Shown in pieces: positions 12,801-23,118 of a stretch of DNA of 64,000 nucleotides. Where the stretch lies: the NCBI RefSeq assembly GCF_000350225.1, contig NW_005179202.1, forward strand, positions 1 through 64,000, read 5' to 3'. Made by a program: the position numbers and the translations under genes. Source of the stretch: Chondrus crispus. Taxonomy: Eukaryota > Rhodophyta > Florideophyceae > Gigartinales > Gigartinaceae. Every line of letters starts with the position of its first letter. Position 1 is the stretch's first letter. The notes beneath the pieces are model-generated. The model was not told where the DNA came from and ran no database searches. It was given only the letters and a program-made list of their open reading frames with translations.

Positions 12801-14626
12801 ACGTGTTCCACATCCATGTTGAGGCCTTGTCTGGTGGTATTCTCACCTACTGTCATCTGCACATGTTGCTTACCAAGATCGATGCATGCCTGTAGTCCCT
12901 CAAGGGTCGGAAGCCCTATGATCAGGTCGAACGGCGATCCTTTCACGACTAGGAAGTCCAACTTCACGATAAGTTCACCGAACGATGTTGGTATCTGATG
13001 AAGCGATCCCAGGCAGGGCGCATTAGCACCATCTGCCACCGTGATATGCTTCTCAGTCGGTTGCGGGGAGAGGCAAAGCTTAGACGCCAACTTTGGCGAG
13101 ATTATGTTCGGTACGGCCCCAGAATCTAACAGGGCTTGAGCTTCCGTTCCATAAACCTTCACAGTTACCAGCCGCAGCCTTCGAGACTTCGTATCGGCGT
13201 GACCTGCAAAAGCACGACCACGGACTCTTTGTTTCGCAAACAAGCGGCCTATCTCCTTCTTTGCCACTTCCGCATCGCCGCGAACAAGCTGTCCGAAAGT
13301 GAGTCCGGAAGATGCGTTTGCAAGCTCCGAAACGACATTATACTTCCTCACATACTCCTGGAGGGATGCTTTTCTGGTCACTTTCTTAGCTTTCTTCCTC
13401 TGGTGGGACCTCCTTGGTCCCGCCTGAAGTGGCAGAGCCCTCTTTTGCATCTCAAATGGTACAGGTGGGTTCAGAAGCCTGGGAATGGACACTTCCTCCC
13501 GCGTTTTGTGCTGCTTGGGAAGAGGTTCCCCGTCTGCGTTTCTCTTGGTGACGGCCACGACTTCTCCGTCGTTCGCCTCGTCAATATAGGTGACCTGGGC
13601 ATTCCCTGAACCTTCTGTCGCAGGTGCTGCGGACTGAGTCGTGGCTCCTGCCCTCGGCAGTGCCGTTCTAAGCCTGGTCCAGCACGTCTCCTTTTCATGA
13701 CCAAGCTTCCCACAATTCGAACAACGAGTGTCTCGGCGCGGATTAGAAGGGCATCGGCTGGCCCCATGCCCCGGTTCCTTGCAGAATGAGCAGGTTCGGA
13801 CCTGGCCACCTGGATCTGCTGTCTGATTCTTCTTTACCAACAAAGAAAGTTCTGCTAGCCGTTCTGCCAGCACGTCCACTTTCTTTTCGATCTTGTCCGG
13901 CTCCTGGCGTGTTTCCGGTCTCTGTAGAATGCGCCTAGGCGCCGGGGGCTGAGTTTGCCTAGCATTGTGTGCAGCCATAAAGGCTTTGCGGCCAGACACG
14001 AAGTCCTTAACGGCCTTCTTCAGCTCCCCGTACGAGGTAGGTGCCCTATACAAGACGAACTGTGACACGTCGGTGTGCTCCATGACCGCGTTCCGGAGTA
14101 GTCCGAACTTGGCTTCGGGGTTGAAAGCTGCTTTATCGAAGCGGCGATCCATCGCGTTTAACGAAGCGAGCACGTCGTTGCCGTTCAACCTACTCGCGAC
14201 TGCGAGCCTGATGTTTTCTTCCGGTTCAGGGACTGATTCGAAACGGTCGAGCAATGCCTTCTTGACGGCTTGGTAGTCGCTGGCCGCCTCGTTCAGTCCA
14301 CCGTCTTGGCTGTACGTTTCATAGTAGTAGTCGAAAGCCTCCCCTTGCAGGTAGCACAGTAGCTCTCCGGCTTTGTCTTCGTCGGACTTGCCTTTCATTA
14401 CGACGTTTTCGTAGACAAAGAAGAACTTGGCGACATCCGCCTCGTGCTTACCATCGAACACCAGGGAAGCGGGACCCGCCTGACTGTTGGCGTCGGCCCT
14501 CCACAAGAGTACCATGTTAGGGTGAAAACGGGGTGCGTCGTCCCGTGTCTTACCCGTGTGTGGTTTTTTTGTGATGTGATGTGTGATGTCTCTCCCTCTC
14601 GGCCGTACAGGACGACCGAAAACCAC
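9818..14626 (-). CDS. Gypsy gag-pol polyprotein
   Basis: One frame of about 1602 residues. In order: gag; two CCHC zinc knuckles near residues 275-300; aspartic protease with a DSGA core near 497; reverse transcriptase with YLDD near 907; RNase H; integrase with an HHCC zinc finger near 1260-1300 and a DDE core; no chromodomain is apparent at the end. The order PR-RT-RH-IN marks Ty3/gypsy. Gag and pol are fused without a frame change. The first ATG lies in the LTR; a second Met just inside the LTR, near residue 38, is an equally good gag start. It appears intact. Confidence 0.95.
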   Translation of the reverse strand: MVFGRPVRPRGRDITHHITKKPHTGKTRDDAPRFHPNMVLLWRADANSQAGPASLVFDGKHEADVAKFFFVYENVVMKGKSDEDKAGELLCYLQGEAFDYYYETYSQDGGLNEAASDYQAVKKALLDRFESVPEPEENIRLAVASRLNGNDVLASLNAMDRRFDKAAFNPEAKFGLLRNAVMEHTDVSQFVLYRAPTSYGELKKAVKDFVSGRKAFMAAHNARQTQPPAPRRILQRPETRQEPDKIEKKVDVLAERLAELSLLVKKNQTADPGGQVRTCSFCKEPGHGASRCPSNPRRDTRCSNCGKLGHEKETCWTRLRTALPRAGATTQSAAPATEGSGNAQVTYIDEANDGEVVAVTKRNADGEPLPKQHKTREEVSIPRLLNPPVPFEMQKRALPLQAGPRRSHQRKKAKKVTRKASLQEYVRKYNVVSELANASSGLTFGQLVRGDAEVAKKEIGRLFAKQRVRGRAFAGHADTKSRRLRLVTVKVYGTEAQALLDSGAVPNIISPKLASKLCLSPQPTEKHITVADGANAPCLGSLHQIPTSFGELIVKLDFLVVKGSPFDLIIGLPTLEGLQACIDLGKQHVQMTVGENTTRQGLNMDVEHVSRSAASTDSEDFTSDSEAVPGSSTTSDNEFVLATLDQPPFEPDLGLTKLPDGVEYELDGVPDLVKEGLKSDSENAKEDGRVDEQGPERLQVALLGEKLRHLAVEARESIVNSILNSGIVAWSLDDLRPADVPVSHSFELEDPSPITHAARRLPPRHNEVVREELRKMLEAGIITPSISAWSFPIVIASKKDGKPRFCVDYRTLNRKMKADRWPLPKIEEIFDDLEGSSVFTTLDLFSGYWQVRMAENCKEKTTFVCRFGTFQFEVMPFGLMNAPSTFQRMMDQLFQRLSFVRVYLDDVVVFSKSVEEHTSHLREVCKVIATSGLKLKISKCSFAQSQTRLLGHIVTGDGVKVDPEKVSAIKREKEPSNATGLRSFLGLAGYYRRFIPKFAEISAPLHEATSTKRTFKWTAEMQEAFEKLKLKLTSPPVLAFPDFEQPFVVETDASSVAVGAVMAQRKEDRKVHPIQYASRTMTSAERKYSACEREALAVIFALKKFRVYLLSTQKFTLITDHQALQYAFKKKDIHGRLARWMDFLAEYEFEIKYRPGGKNGAADFLSRLKAKGEDGVDSDDEGDLVCSVSDPLEAQMEWEPHLIDISRHLGGIEMREVDVRRRRLNRRSAKRFMACNGQLFRRTNNGLRAIPPMGARREIVRAFHDEIGHWDLQTTKRFVLDRYWWPAVHRDVNDYVRGCDGCQKATPIPKYKTTLRFPMTSLFDTYSIDFAGPLPRTPSGGRYILIAVEHLTGWPIAKATVTSTAEEVLKFVKEEIIHCFGLPRVVVSDNATCFTASVLNTFMERNGIKWKTVLAYAPMSNGRAERMVGTLKRAVRKMILGASPTIVEWDDALRQVLYGYRRRRMAVGLSPFELLYGVLPRMAPGDQEPLFGVSEIRHWQMELLQARAMRATRIIGRRAATTLTDGREATFNVGDEVLVAKGAALGPMQKWPIALSKFYGPCRVARARHPRYTLVSPHQRYSRREIHARRLVLYRRQPLHLQ

Positions 14627-14710
14627 CGCATTTATACTCTTTTTGCGCGCAGTCTACAATTACTAACTTAAACTTCCAATTACTTACACCGGTCCCAACC
14701 ACGTGTCACA
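14515..14710 (-). repeat. Gypsy 5' LTR
   Basis: 196 bp direct repeat of 8470-8665. The gag-pol reading frame opens inside it. The sequence just inside begins TGGTACTC, where a tRNA primer site would lie; I could not assign the tRNA. Confidence 0.93.
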
Positions 14711-15259
14711 AATTCCACACTTTCATTGTACACATTGCCACTGCACCGCATCGAGTCCATGGAATTTTAGTAGTGTGCATATGGACTGGGTGTGGATTGG
14801 TACTTCCTTTAGCCAATGGATTTCGACCAGTTCGCAGAATTACCAAGCATTACAGTGGTTCTGTGTAGCATTCGTTGTGGCGTGCGATTAATTTAATGAA
14901 ATGATCCGGTCAATAGCGTGACCGCAACTGGTTGAAGGAAAACAAAAGAAAAGAAAAGCGCCTGTTAGGACTGGCCCTGAGAAACTTCATGATTCTTCAT
15001 GAAGAAACGACTTTAGACAATGGTAGCCACGACTTACACGTTGCCTTTACGTGCAACGTGTTATTAACACGTTGCCAACTTGTGCGTCGTGGTAATGCGC
15101 ACGTGTGCCGTTGTAAAAGCTGTCACGTTCAACATAGGATACTTTCGAGGCTCCTGGGAAAAGCAGCGATGTCAATCGGATGGAGGATAGACTCTATCTC
15201 GGGGCTGCGCGAGAGCACTGAACAAGGTTACTGTGATATCCTCAGGCTCTGGATCTGGA

Positions 15260-15285
15260 CCTCTTGCCTCACATGAGGCAAGAGG
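15260..15285. repeat. Short fold-back palindrome
   Basis: Perfect 12-bp arms (CCTCTTGCCTCA at 15260-15271 and its complement at 15274-15285) with a 2-base loop, inside the hAT element between its left end and the transposase gene. Confidence 0.8.
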
Positions 15286-16565
15286 GCCAGTGGCACTGGT
15301 CCAGAGCCCGGACCAACCTCCGCTTCCGCCCCAGACTAGGAAGGACGAGAAGGCAAGGGAAAGGTGATTTCTTCAGTTATCCCCATGTATTATGAAGTCC
15401 CGAAGCACGTCTCTGGCGTTATCCTCGGGGACAAGCGGTCTCGCAGCGTCATGCACGCACACGAGGGAGGCGTCAGGCGGGACGCGCTGCATGCCATTGA
15501 ACACGGAATCCTGGCGTTCCTCCCCCGGGTCCGCGAAGAACATCCTCTACATCGCTATGGCTCTGGGCGAGAGGGGCACTGAGGCGAATGGGGCGGGTGG
15601 ACAGCTGAGGTTTGCAGCTCAACCCTCATCCCAAACTTTGGGAGGCGTAGTGCGCGGATGGACATCCTAAAGTTTGGGTCCCAGAGTTGGTGTCCCAGAG
15701 CGTCGCGATGTTCAGCACGCCTGATATCAGGCAAATGGACTGTCTCCATTTTTGGAGAGTGTGCCCTTCTATCCGAACGAAAAGTTTCGCTTATTTGGCT
15801 CGGCCAGCAATTCAAACAAATCAATCTCCGGTCATAAACTGGCGAATGAATGGTCGTAATGCATTATCGCGCACACTTGTCAAACATTTATTCCTCGTCA
15901 TGCTAAGCAAGTGAACTGGCGGCAGCCTGAAACCGCCTCCCACAACTCTCCAAGATCGAGAACCCGAAAAGTCTCCCACGCTTTGCGTGGCAAAAATAAT
16001 ATCACCCTACCATGCTCCTCTTGCGCGACAGGACTACGCATCACAGCCTCGTCGCAACCGCCGCTTTCTGGCTCGCCACAACCGCCCCCCGCACGCACCC
16101 GCCACCGCCATAACTGCTACACCCTCCACGCAATCTCTCTCTCTGCGACCGCCACAACCACCGCTACGCCTTCGGTTTAATCGCCTTGCGTTTGATAAGA
16201 GCCGAAACGGATATATATTGTAGTCTGTGCGAAGAGGACGACGGTTTGTCGGACTCGATGTCGTCCAACTGTCACGCAGCAGATAGGCGAAGTGGACAAG
16301 CTGGTGAGCGGCCGACAAACAGTCCAGAGGCTCCCTCAGTTTTAGAGGAAGAAGAAGAAATAACGCCGGAATATTCCAACGGGCTTTCGCCCCCGAAATT
16401 CCCTCAGTCCCCTCCCAGAGCGAGGCCCGCTCGCTCCGCCACCAGAGTGTACCTTTATTAGTTGCACCGGCAGGAACACGTACCTCAGCTGGTCGCAGGA
16501 GTTCTGGTGGATCAAGCGGGGGACGAAAGCAATACTATGTCAAGCAGCAATGCTTCGGTAAAATT

Positions 16566-18853
16566 ATGGAAGGCAGTGAGGTCGTTGGCTCGTGTTGTAA
16601 GGGATGTGGGAAGGAAATAAGGGACAAGCAGCGAAGATCTCTCAACATGGGGAAGCATGTTTTGCAGTGCCCTGTATATACTCAGGTAGTGAAGGATCGC
16701 GTCCTTTCAGAATCTAGTGCACTACAGAAGGAGAGGGGAATGTACCACAGTAATATTGAGATAAGTTCGAAGAGAAAAGGATCCTTCTCGGCAGATTCCC
16801 GGACGGGGAAGAAACGCCGCATGGAAGAAAGTCCAGAGCGTGCAAAAGCCCTGACGTCTGCACTTCTTGAGGTTTTTGTAGAGCAAGCGTGGTCGTTCAC
16901 GGCCCTGGACACTACCGCCGCTCGACCCAACGCTTTTATGAGGTTTCTGCAAATGGCAATGCCATGGTACGCTAGAGATTATTTCCCCACCCGATTCTTG
17001 ATGACAGGACGCAAGTTGAATGAGCTATATGACTCCGTATTAGATAGAGTGTGTCAAAGGATATCCAGCGCCTTGGCAACTGGTTTCGGAACAATAATCT
17101 TTGACGGGTGGGGAGACGCAACCTCACCTCCGGTCGTGAACGTTTTGCTGCGACCGGAAGCGACTGGATTGAGATTTGGGCGTCGGACGTTCTTCCTCGA
17201 GTCGGTCTACACGTCGCACAAGCGGGTGGGGGCTTCTGGATATATACGGATTCTGGAGTCTGTGTTGCAAAAGTATGGTGGGATGGATCGTATTTGCGCT
17301 GTAACGAGCGATAGTGCACAATGCTGTGTGAACGCTCGAAATTCGCTAACGGAACGGTACCCGGAACTCGTCGAGGTACAAGACCAGGCCCATGTGGCGA
17401 ACTTAGCAACGCAAGATATTGGCAAGTTGCCGTGGGTCAAGGAAGTTCTAGACAAAGTTGCTTGGGTTACGTCTGAAACGAGAGTGAAGATCAAACTGCG
17501 CGCGCGAATGAAGGAGGCCATCGAGAAATTCAACAAAGTTGTTGGCTCCCAGGTGAACACTCAGGCACAAGCACCATTGGATACGGGCGAGGCACCTCTT
17601 GGAGGTGATGCTGGTATTCGCGGGCTGCACGGGAGCCCTCTTTTTCCTCCCCTACGGCTCAGGGCGGTCATGTTGCGGAAGCCCGCCAAGACGCGTTTCG
17701 CCTCTATCGAAAGTACGCTTGAGGCCTACTTACGACGTCTTGGTGTGCTTTTGGAGGTTGTGCAAGCCCCTGACTTTTACAGCAACCTGTGGCCCATTAC
17801 CAACCCGAGAGAAAGGCGAAAGCGGGCGAACTTCATATCTGCGATTGAGTCACGTGAGTTTTTGGACAAAGTCAAAGAAATTCACAGAATCTTTAGATTG
17901 TTGCTGCGATATCTGCGTGTATTCGATTCAGATGACGCCAAGATATCGGATGTCGTTCCGAAGACGATTCAGTCGTCCTGGAATTGCAAAGGGTGCCGTT
18001 GACAGCATTCTTCACATCGGAGAGAAAGAATCAAGTAATAGGAAAGTTTACACGAAGGCAGAATGGGCCTTTGGATGCGTCCATCAAGGTGCGTTTGCTT
18101 GAAGAAATTCACTTCGCAGCACACCTTGTTGATCCCCACCGCTGTCCAAGGGATGTTAGCCCGTTCTTGCATCGGTTTCGATCGTACCTCATGCGGTACT
18201 GTGCAGGCGCAGTGGAACTGGCAGACGAGACATCGGATGGCGAGGGAAACTCGCTGTCTCGGGCTCTGCGATCGCAAGACCTACGTGGGATCATCCTGGA
18301 GCAGTACATGCAGGTATCAGGAGAGTGGAATGACGGGAAAGATGACGCTGGGAATGATGAAGTTTTCAAAGAGTTTAGGAAAATGCCGCTGGTATATTGG
18401 AAGTCCCTTGCCTTCCGCCATGAGCTGGAAGAACTCCGATAATTTGCAATGAGAACACTTTCTGTATCGCCTTCCTCTTGCGCTGCAGAACGGAGCTTCA
18501 GCATGCAGGGACGTACTAGAACGAAAGTGAGAAATCGCCTCGACACTGATAAGGTCAAAAAGTTAGCATTCTCGCACTGGAACATGAAGCTACTGGGTGA
18601 CGTGCAGCTTCAGCAGGCTGACTTTTGGCGTTCTGTAGAGGAAAGTAACGATGGGGAAAGTGAGGATTCAGACGACACGGAAGACGAGCAGCAATGGGAC
18701 ACAGAATCAGGGGCTGCAAGACGCAGTGTGTTTGAAGACGAGGATGATCCGGACTCGGATCGAATCGGACTTAGGGAAAAAAATCTACATGCCAAGATGA
18801 CGAATACTTCCCTCACAACCAGCCTCCAAAGCAGTGCAGGTACTCGTCAGTGA
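16566..18853 (+). pseudogene. hAT transposase (BED finger, DUF659, C-terminal hAT dimerisation)
   Basis: Frame 16566-18002 begins with a BED-like finger (C-x2-C ... H-x4-C, residues about 10-40), then a DUF659-type catalytic region with FDGWGD near residue 182 and SDSA near 250. The reading then shifts at about 17984-18000 to a frame containing the helical middle (AAHLVDP). It meets one in-frame TAA at 18440-18442 and continues to the conserved hAT C-terminus (PSSCAAERSFS ... RNRL), ending in an acidic tail. The first break could be an unrecognised short intron; the TAA cannot. Native role: excision and insertion of the hAT element whose ends lie at 7444 and 21371. Probably inactive. Confidence 0.85.
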
Positions 18854-19179
18854 TCATGAATGTTGCCGTACTGTGGCAGATTACCGCTCTCCGCTATGAA
18901 CAGTGGGAATGTTGGTCGAGCACGTACAGCGTGATGTTCGGTGTCGGCGTTCTGATGGTGGGCACAGCGGACTGGGGATGGAAGCGCTTTGCTGTGTTGA
19001 CGATCGTCGTCTCGGTCGGGCCTCGTGAGTTTTAGAACGTCGCAAACTTGCCCCACGTCGCCGCCAACCCGTGCAGGCAAGGCTCGTCAGCGACTGCCAC
19101 CGTCTTTACGTGTGTCATGTCGGCGGCGTCCAACGTCCCGAGCACTGCGGGCGTAGATATTAAGACGTCGAAATTCTTC

Positions 19180-19860
19180 ACAGCGTTGGCAATGCTGCGA
19201 TGCCGTATGACGAGCGTGGTCCCGGGCTACAAGCAGCCCAGAAACTCACCCACCCCCGTGTCGAAGGCGATGCTGAAAATCTGACCCACGCCCACGCCGT
19301 GGGCCATGCCGAGGTCCATGGGGGAGGTGAGGAGAATGTTGGAGAAGTTAGCGTGCGTGAAATGCACGCCCTTGGGGGCACCGGTTGTGCCAGAGGTGAA
19401 AATGATGAAGCACCGGGGCGAGGGGCGCACTGGGGGCGACAGCGGGGGCTCTGCAGTTGGGAGTGTTGCGTCACGCATGACGCTGCCGATAGGGATGACG
19501 GAGACGTGCGGAGGGAATTCAGGCAGCTTTTCCGGGAGCTCATCCATGTTGAGAACGACCCTAGCGCTCGTTGCGTCAGCAACTTTGAAAAGATAGGTGT
19601 CTGGGGCGAGACCGACGTGCTGCGGCACGTAACAAGCACCAAACTTGAGTGAGGCGATGATGCCGACGATCATCTGGACGCTGCTCTTGAGAAAGAAGCA
19701 GACAGCATCGCCGTTAAAGACGCCTCGCTCTTGCATGAGGAAGGTGAGCTATTTGACTTGTGCGTTCAACAGAGTGACGGCGAGGGTTGATCGCAAGAGT
19801 CCGAAGCACCCAATTCCGTCACGGCCTCCACCACGTTATTAGATAAACAAATGCCGCCTT
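19180..19860 (-). pseudogene. Adenylate-forming (NRPS/acyl-CoA-synthetase type) domain fragment
   Basis: A minus-strand frame (main part 19736-19227) reads through the AMP-binding signature FTSGTTGAPKGV and the following A4-like segment AFDTGVGEFL, with the upstream GVFNGDAV segment also conserved. Adenylation domains activate carboxylic acids as acyl-AMP. Only about the first 40% of a domain is present: the downstream ATP/ligand motifs are absent, and the frame is interrupted just upstream of 19736. The fragment lies inside the hAT element between transposase and right end, in opposite orientation to the transposase, so I read it as captured host (or formerly host) sequence. Confidence 0.7.
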
Positions 19861-20072
19861 CTGACTCGACATACGTAGCAGCACAAACCTCTCCAGTTTT
19901 GTAATCGGCGCTCTCCACACGTGATCACCTGGTATTGGACACAAATGCAATTAAATTAACAGACCTCACCCTCCTGCGTCAAGCAGGAGGCACCGGAGCA
20001 TCCCAGATCCGACCCGCACGCATCTCCCGTTAAGCCTACACCAGGGCTATTTCGCACATCCCTATGTCCAAA

Positions 20073-20820
20073 CTATCTCACGAATTCTTTTGAAAAGCAG
20101 AAAGGACCATCCAGGCCTTCCAAAATCGCGCACACTTCCCCCGTAACGCACTCAGTGCTTGATGAACATATTCGTGGCACGGGGGGCAAGCAAAAACAGG
20201 TATCGCCCAACGAGCAGTCATCGCCTTCGCAGGGGCGGTCTTCCTGGAAATCAGAAGAATCAAAGCAAGAATCGGCTGTCAGACCACCTGTCGGCGGTAA
20301 GGGCGCCACAGAAACCTCGCCAAGAGACTATTCAGGAACAAGCGAGATTTCCCCCATTACTTCTAAGAACTCACCAAAACTCTCGACAAATTCAGCGGAA
20401 AGACTCGTCATCTCGTGATACCGAGGCGCAAACTTCTCGTGGCACGCACTCTTCATGTGCATGTGCAAACACAATTTTGCGGTGTATTTTAAATGCAGCT
20501 TTGCTCTGCAAAGCTGCAGTTCAAATACACCGCGAAAGCAGTCGGTTCCTCCATCGCAGTGCGAACTGGTTACCCCACGACACTTTCTATCCCCTTGGCA
20601 ATCGAAGTCAGATTCGCATGGATCGCCGGTAAAGCCACCAGAGGTAGAGGTTGGACCAGTTGGCTCAGCCGGCTCCGAGGGATTGGGCATGTCGTCATCA
20701 AGAAATAAAAGGTCCAATTCTTCAACGATGCGGGGGAAGTCAGATAGGTTCGATATCATTGGCGATCGAGGAGCACAGCTCGCCCTGGGGGCAGTCGGCG
20801 GTTGTTGTGCAGACGAGTAG
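20073..20820 (-). pseudogene. Cysteine-rich secreted-type domain fragment
   Basis: A minus-strand frame with repeated modules of spaced cysteines: STECVTGEVC, ESDFDCQGDRKC, CEGDDCSLGDTC, and in another frame ADCPQGELC near 20800. It resembles EB/Dickkopf-like extracellular modules but I cannot name a family. One in-frame stop lies near 20328 and the upstream module is out of frame. An almost perfect fold-back (20479-20533) sits inside it. It lies within the hAT element and is likely a second captured fragment. Function unknown. Confidence 0.5.
20479..20533. repeat. Fold-back palindrome, 26-bp arms
   Basis: Arms 20479-20504 and 20508-20533 match at 24 of 26 positions, loop TCT. It interrupts the cysteine-rich fragment. 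Confidence 0.85.
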
Positions 20821-21371
20821 GCCCGCTGAGAGGTGGAGAAGGAGGCGCAGTGGCGGAGACGGAAGTCATGACGCGGAGCGGAGTGACGTGTGTCGGTGAA
20901 AGAGGGAGGGAGGGACTCTCTCCTTATTGCCGTGATTCGATCTTCGAATTTCGAAGTCCGACTCGAGATTCAGGTTTGGATCAGACTGGACCACCGGCAG
21001 TGCGGGTCCGGCACAGGACCATCTCACGGGGGCTTCCTTTCGGACATATGGCATCTAGTGAAATTCCGCTGGGTCCGGTATCCGTATATCATGAATATCC
21101 GTGCCGCAGAGACTCAAAGCGCTTAACACCTTGCATGCATCTTTTCAAGCATGCCATGAAGAAGCTTCGAGGCTAATGGACAAGGAGACACTGCATGGAG
21201 ATGGGCTACAGGGACCCAAGGAAGGCATGGGGGATCTCGATTTCGATGGTTGACCGCGATTATCGGTGGGTCGCGTGAAGAAGGCCGAAGTCGTGATTTT
21301 TTCATTTTGCAGCATTATGTGGCAGTTTTTGCGCGCAATTGCGCGCAAAAACATGATTAATGAAATCGCGG

Positions 21372-21810
21372 CTTGCAAGCAAACAGGTAATGGCATTGCA
21401 TCGCATCACAACCGTTCGAGCGGACGGCGAAAGGACGCACAAGTGGTATACATGTGAGAATGCGCCCCCGCCGTGGTCGAGCAAGAGAATCGAGTAGCCG
21501 CCGAGCTGCGTATACGAATTCACAAGGAGGACTGCATTAAGGACGCTGCATTAAGGACGATAACAGACGGGGAGAGACGAAGAGGGATGAGCATAGGCAC
21601 TGAGGACGTCGGGGCAGATAAGTATTTAAGGCGGGCATAGAGCAAGATAGCTGAAAAAGAATGTCCGGGCAGTGGAGGAGCAGACCGAAACACGCCAGCC
21701 TAGTGCTGAGTACCTTGCAACGACTTCACACGCGATCCACTTAGAGTAGCACGAAGGGAGCCACCCACCAACACGCAGTTTACACTGAAGTGTCCAATCA
21801 CATTTCTACA
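21372..21810 (+). repeat. Copia left LTR, second part
   Basis: Resumes after the hAT element with the duplicated CTTGCAAG and runs to TTCTACA at 21810. It matches 36426-36863 at roughly 96%. Confidence 0.93.
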
Positions 21811-21826
21811 GTTATGGGCCCAGCGG
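21811..21826 (+). promoter_or_regulatory. Primer-binding site complementary to initiator tRNA-Met anticodon region
   Basis: Immediately after the 5' LTR the sequence is GTTATGGGCCCAGCGG. Its first 14 bases are complementary to the anticodon stem-loop of initiator tRNA-Met (GCTGGGCCCATAAC), not to a tRNA 3' end. Drosophila copia is known to prime on a half-molecule of this tRNA with nearly the same site. Confidence 0.8.
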
Positions 21827-22022
21827 CTCTCTCTTCGGCACCACAAGGAGTATCGGGAAACGCTACACAAGCTCCACAATTTATTACCAACAAGACTCCC
21901 AAGGCAAGGTACCGGGATGCCATAAGGATGTGGATACAAATGGTTTTCATGTTTTCGGAGGTCGACACAAGTCCAAAGCGATCCTGAAAGGGGCTGGCCA
22001 TCTCATATACATGGCCTGCGAC

Positions 22023-22490
22023 TAATGCGAGCAGCAGATGCTGCGTTGTGCAGAAAAGACCGGGAGCCTCGCTCTGAAAGGAGACCGCGATGATCCAACA
22101 AGGGGAAAGTTGGTTGAAGACATAATTAATGTCATAGCCAAGGAGTCGCCCACCGAAATAGTCAGAATGGAAGTTGATTTGCTTACCGACACACACATGT
22201 GTATTAAACAGGAAGGAAAGCCCTTACAACTTCGCCAACCGGTTCAATGGCAAAGTGGCCAAGTATGTAAATCAGACAACAAGACTGACGGATACAACAA
22301 GCAATCAGTTTGCTATTACACTCCTGAGAAATGCATTGCTAAACACGACCACGCTCAATGCACTGATGTTCCAACTAACGGCAAAAGCCGGTGAAGCTAA
22401 CAAGAGTTTAAAAGTTATAAACCACTGCATCAACACGGATGAGTGCAGCTTACTAACAACATTCATGGACAATGAAAACAAGGAAGGAAG
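22023..22490 (+). mobile_element. Copia gag region, first part
   Basis: A gag-like frame is recognisable up to the insertion point at 22490, with the sequence resuming on the far side at 31216. The surviving motif that supports gag is the CCHC knuckle (CKGCRKSGHGYKDNPEC) near 31460. Fossil. Confidence 0.65.
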
Positions 22491-23118
22491 TGTAGTATAA
22501 ACACCCCCAACGAAGGGGGGTGTATACTCAGTTCGTGCGGAGACCTCGATCGGCGGGAAGACGGGAAGCAACCCCAGCTAAGGGAACCGGGCGAGCCCGA
22601 GGTAGCAGTGGTAGAGCGGGTAACGGTCGGGGACGCGTGCACGCGCGGGCCGATCTACGCCTCGACGCCCCGGCGCAGCGCTGGGTGACCTACCAGCGCT
22701 GACGGGCGGAGGCGGATCTAGGCTCGCTCGCGTGCTCGCGCGTCCCCTGCCCGCTCGGTTCCTAACTAGATACGGGCTAGTGGGAACCCGTTCTAGAATA
22801 GGCGGGGCGAGCTTGACCAAAGGCGTAGGTTCTGGACAAGCTCGTGCTTGTCCTCCCCCCACCGCCGTCGCTCGCTCGCGTATTTAATGTACAAGTAAAT
22901 CCTATCATACTACAGTACAGTACGGACTGTACTGTAGTGCTACTGTAGTCAGCGCGGGTCGGCCCGTGCTGACTGTACACGTGTGTTACACGTATTAGCA
23001 CACGTGTGCGTGCACGCCCCGTACACGTGTGGGCGCGTGCGGAGGTAATGTAGAGCTCGGGCTCTACAGTAGCCGATCTGATTTATATCTAATTCCGGTA
23101 AGGGGGGGTTATACTACA
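22491..23118 (-). repeat. LARD 3' LTR
   Basis: 628 bp, nearly identical to 30583-31210. It contains ACAGTAC/TACTGTA-rich and ACACGTGT-rich stretches. Confidence 0.93.

Larger units (their letters stand above)
8470..14710 (-). mobile_element. Ty3/gypsy LTR retrotransposon, young and apparently whole
   Basis: Two 196-bp LTRs (8470-8665 and 14515-14710), beginning TGTTAGGG and ending GTGTCACA in plus orientation, with about two differences between them. Flanked by the duplication AATTC (8465-8469 and 14711-14715). Read on the minus strand, a purine tract (AAGTGGGGGG) adjoins the left LTR, which is therefore the 3' LTR. One long gag-pol frame fills 9818-14626. About 1.15 kb between pol and the 3' LTR is non-coding on the element's strand and contains a histone H3-like fragment in antisense. 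Low LTR divergence suggests recent insertion. Confidence 0.95.
7505..14977. mobile_element. Non-autonomous Harbinger-like element
   Basis: Terminal inverted repeats GGGCCAGTCCTAACA (15 bp, perfect) with 3-bp duplication TGA (7502-7504 and 14978-14980). The uninterrupted version of the target is present at 50498-50580 in a related hAT-derived MITE, where the same flanks run straight through a single TGA. Without the gypsy element inside it the unit is about 1.2 kb and has no recognisable transposase. TIR start GGGCC plus a TNA target fits PIF/Harbinger. The left part holds a G-rich block at 7968-8125. Confidence 0.85.
7444..21371. mobile_element. hAT-superfamily DNA transposon, 13.9 kb with nested guests
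   Basis: Ends are CCGCGATTTC and GAAATCGCGG, a 10-bp inverted repeat, flanked by a perfect 8-bp duplication CTTGCAAG (7436-7443 and 21372-21379). The uninterrupted site is seen in the right copia LTR near 36426. An 8-bp duplication and a DUF659/BED-type hAT transposase inside (16566-18850) agree. Its native length without the Harbinger-like guest is about 6.45 kb. Near the right end is a perfect 26-bp palindrome (21326-21351), and near the left a cluster of ACGTTGC/GCAACGT words (15035-15080); both could be transposase-binding sites. It also carries two segments resembling host genes on the minus strand (about 19180-19860 and 20070-20820). The transposase is broken, so it is probably inactive now. 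Confidence 0.9.

Noticed and set aside
21326-21351. CRISPR-like or origin-like palindrome
   Set aside because: The same palindrome occurs in the MITE at 50723-50748 and belongs to the hAT right end.
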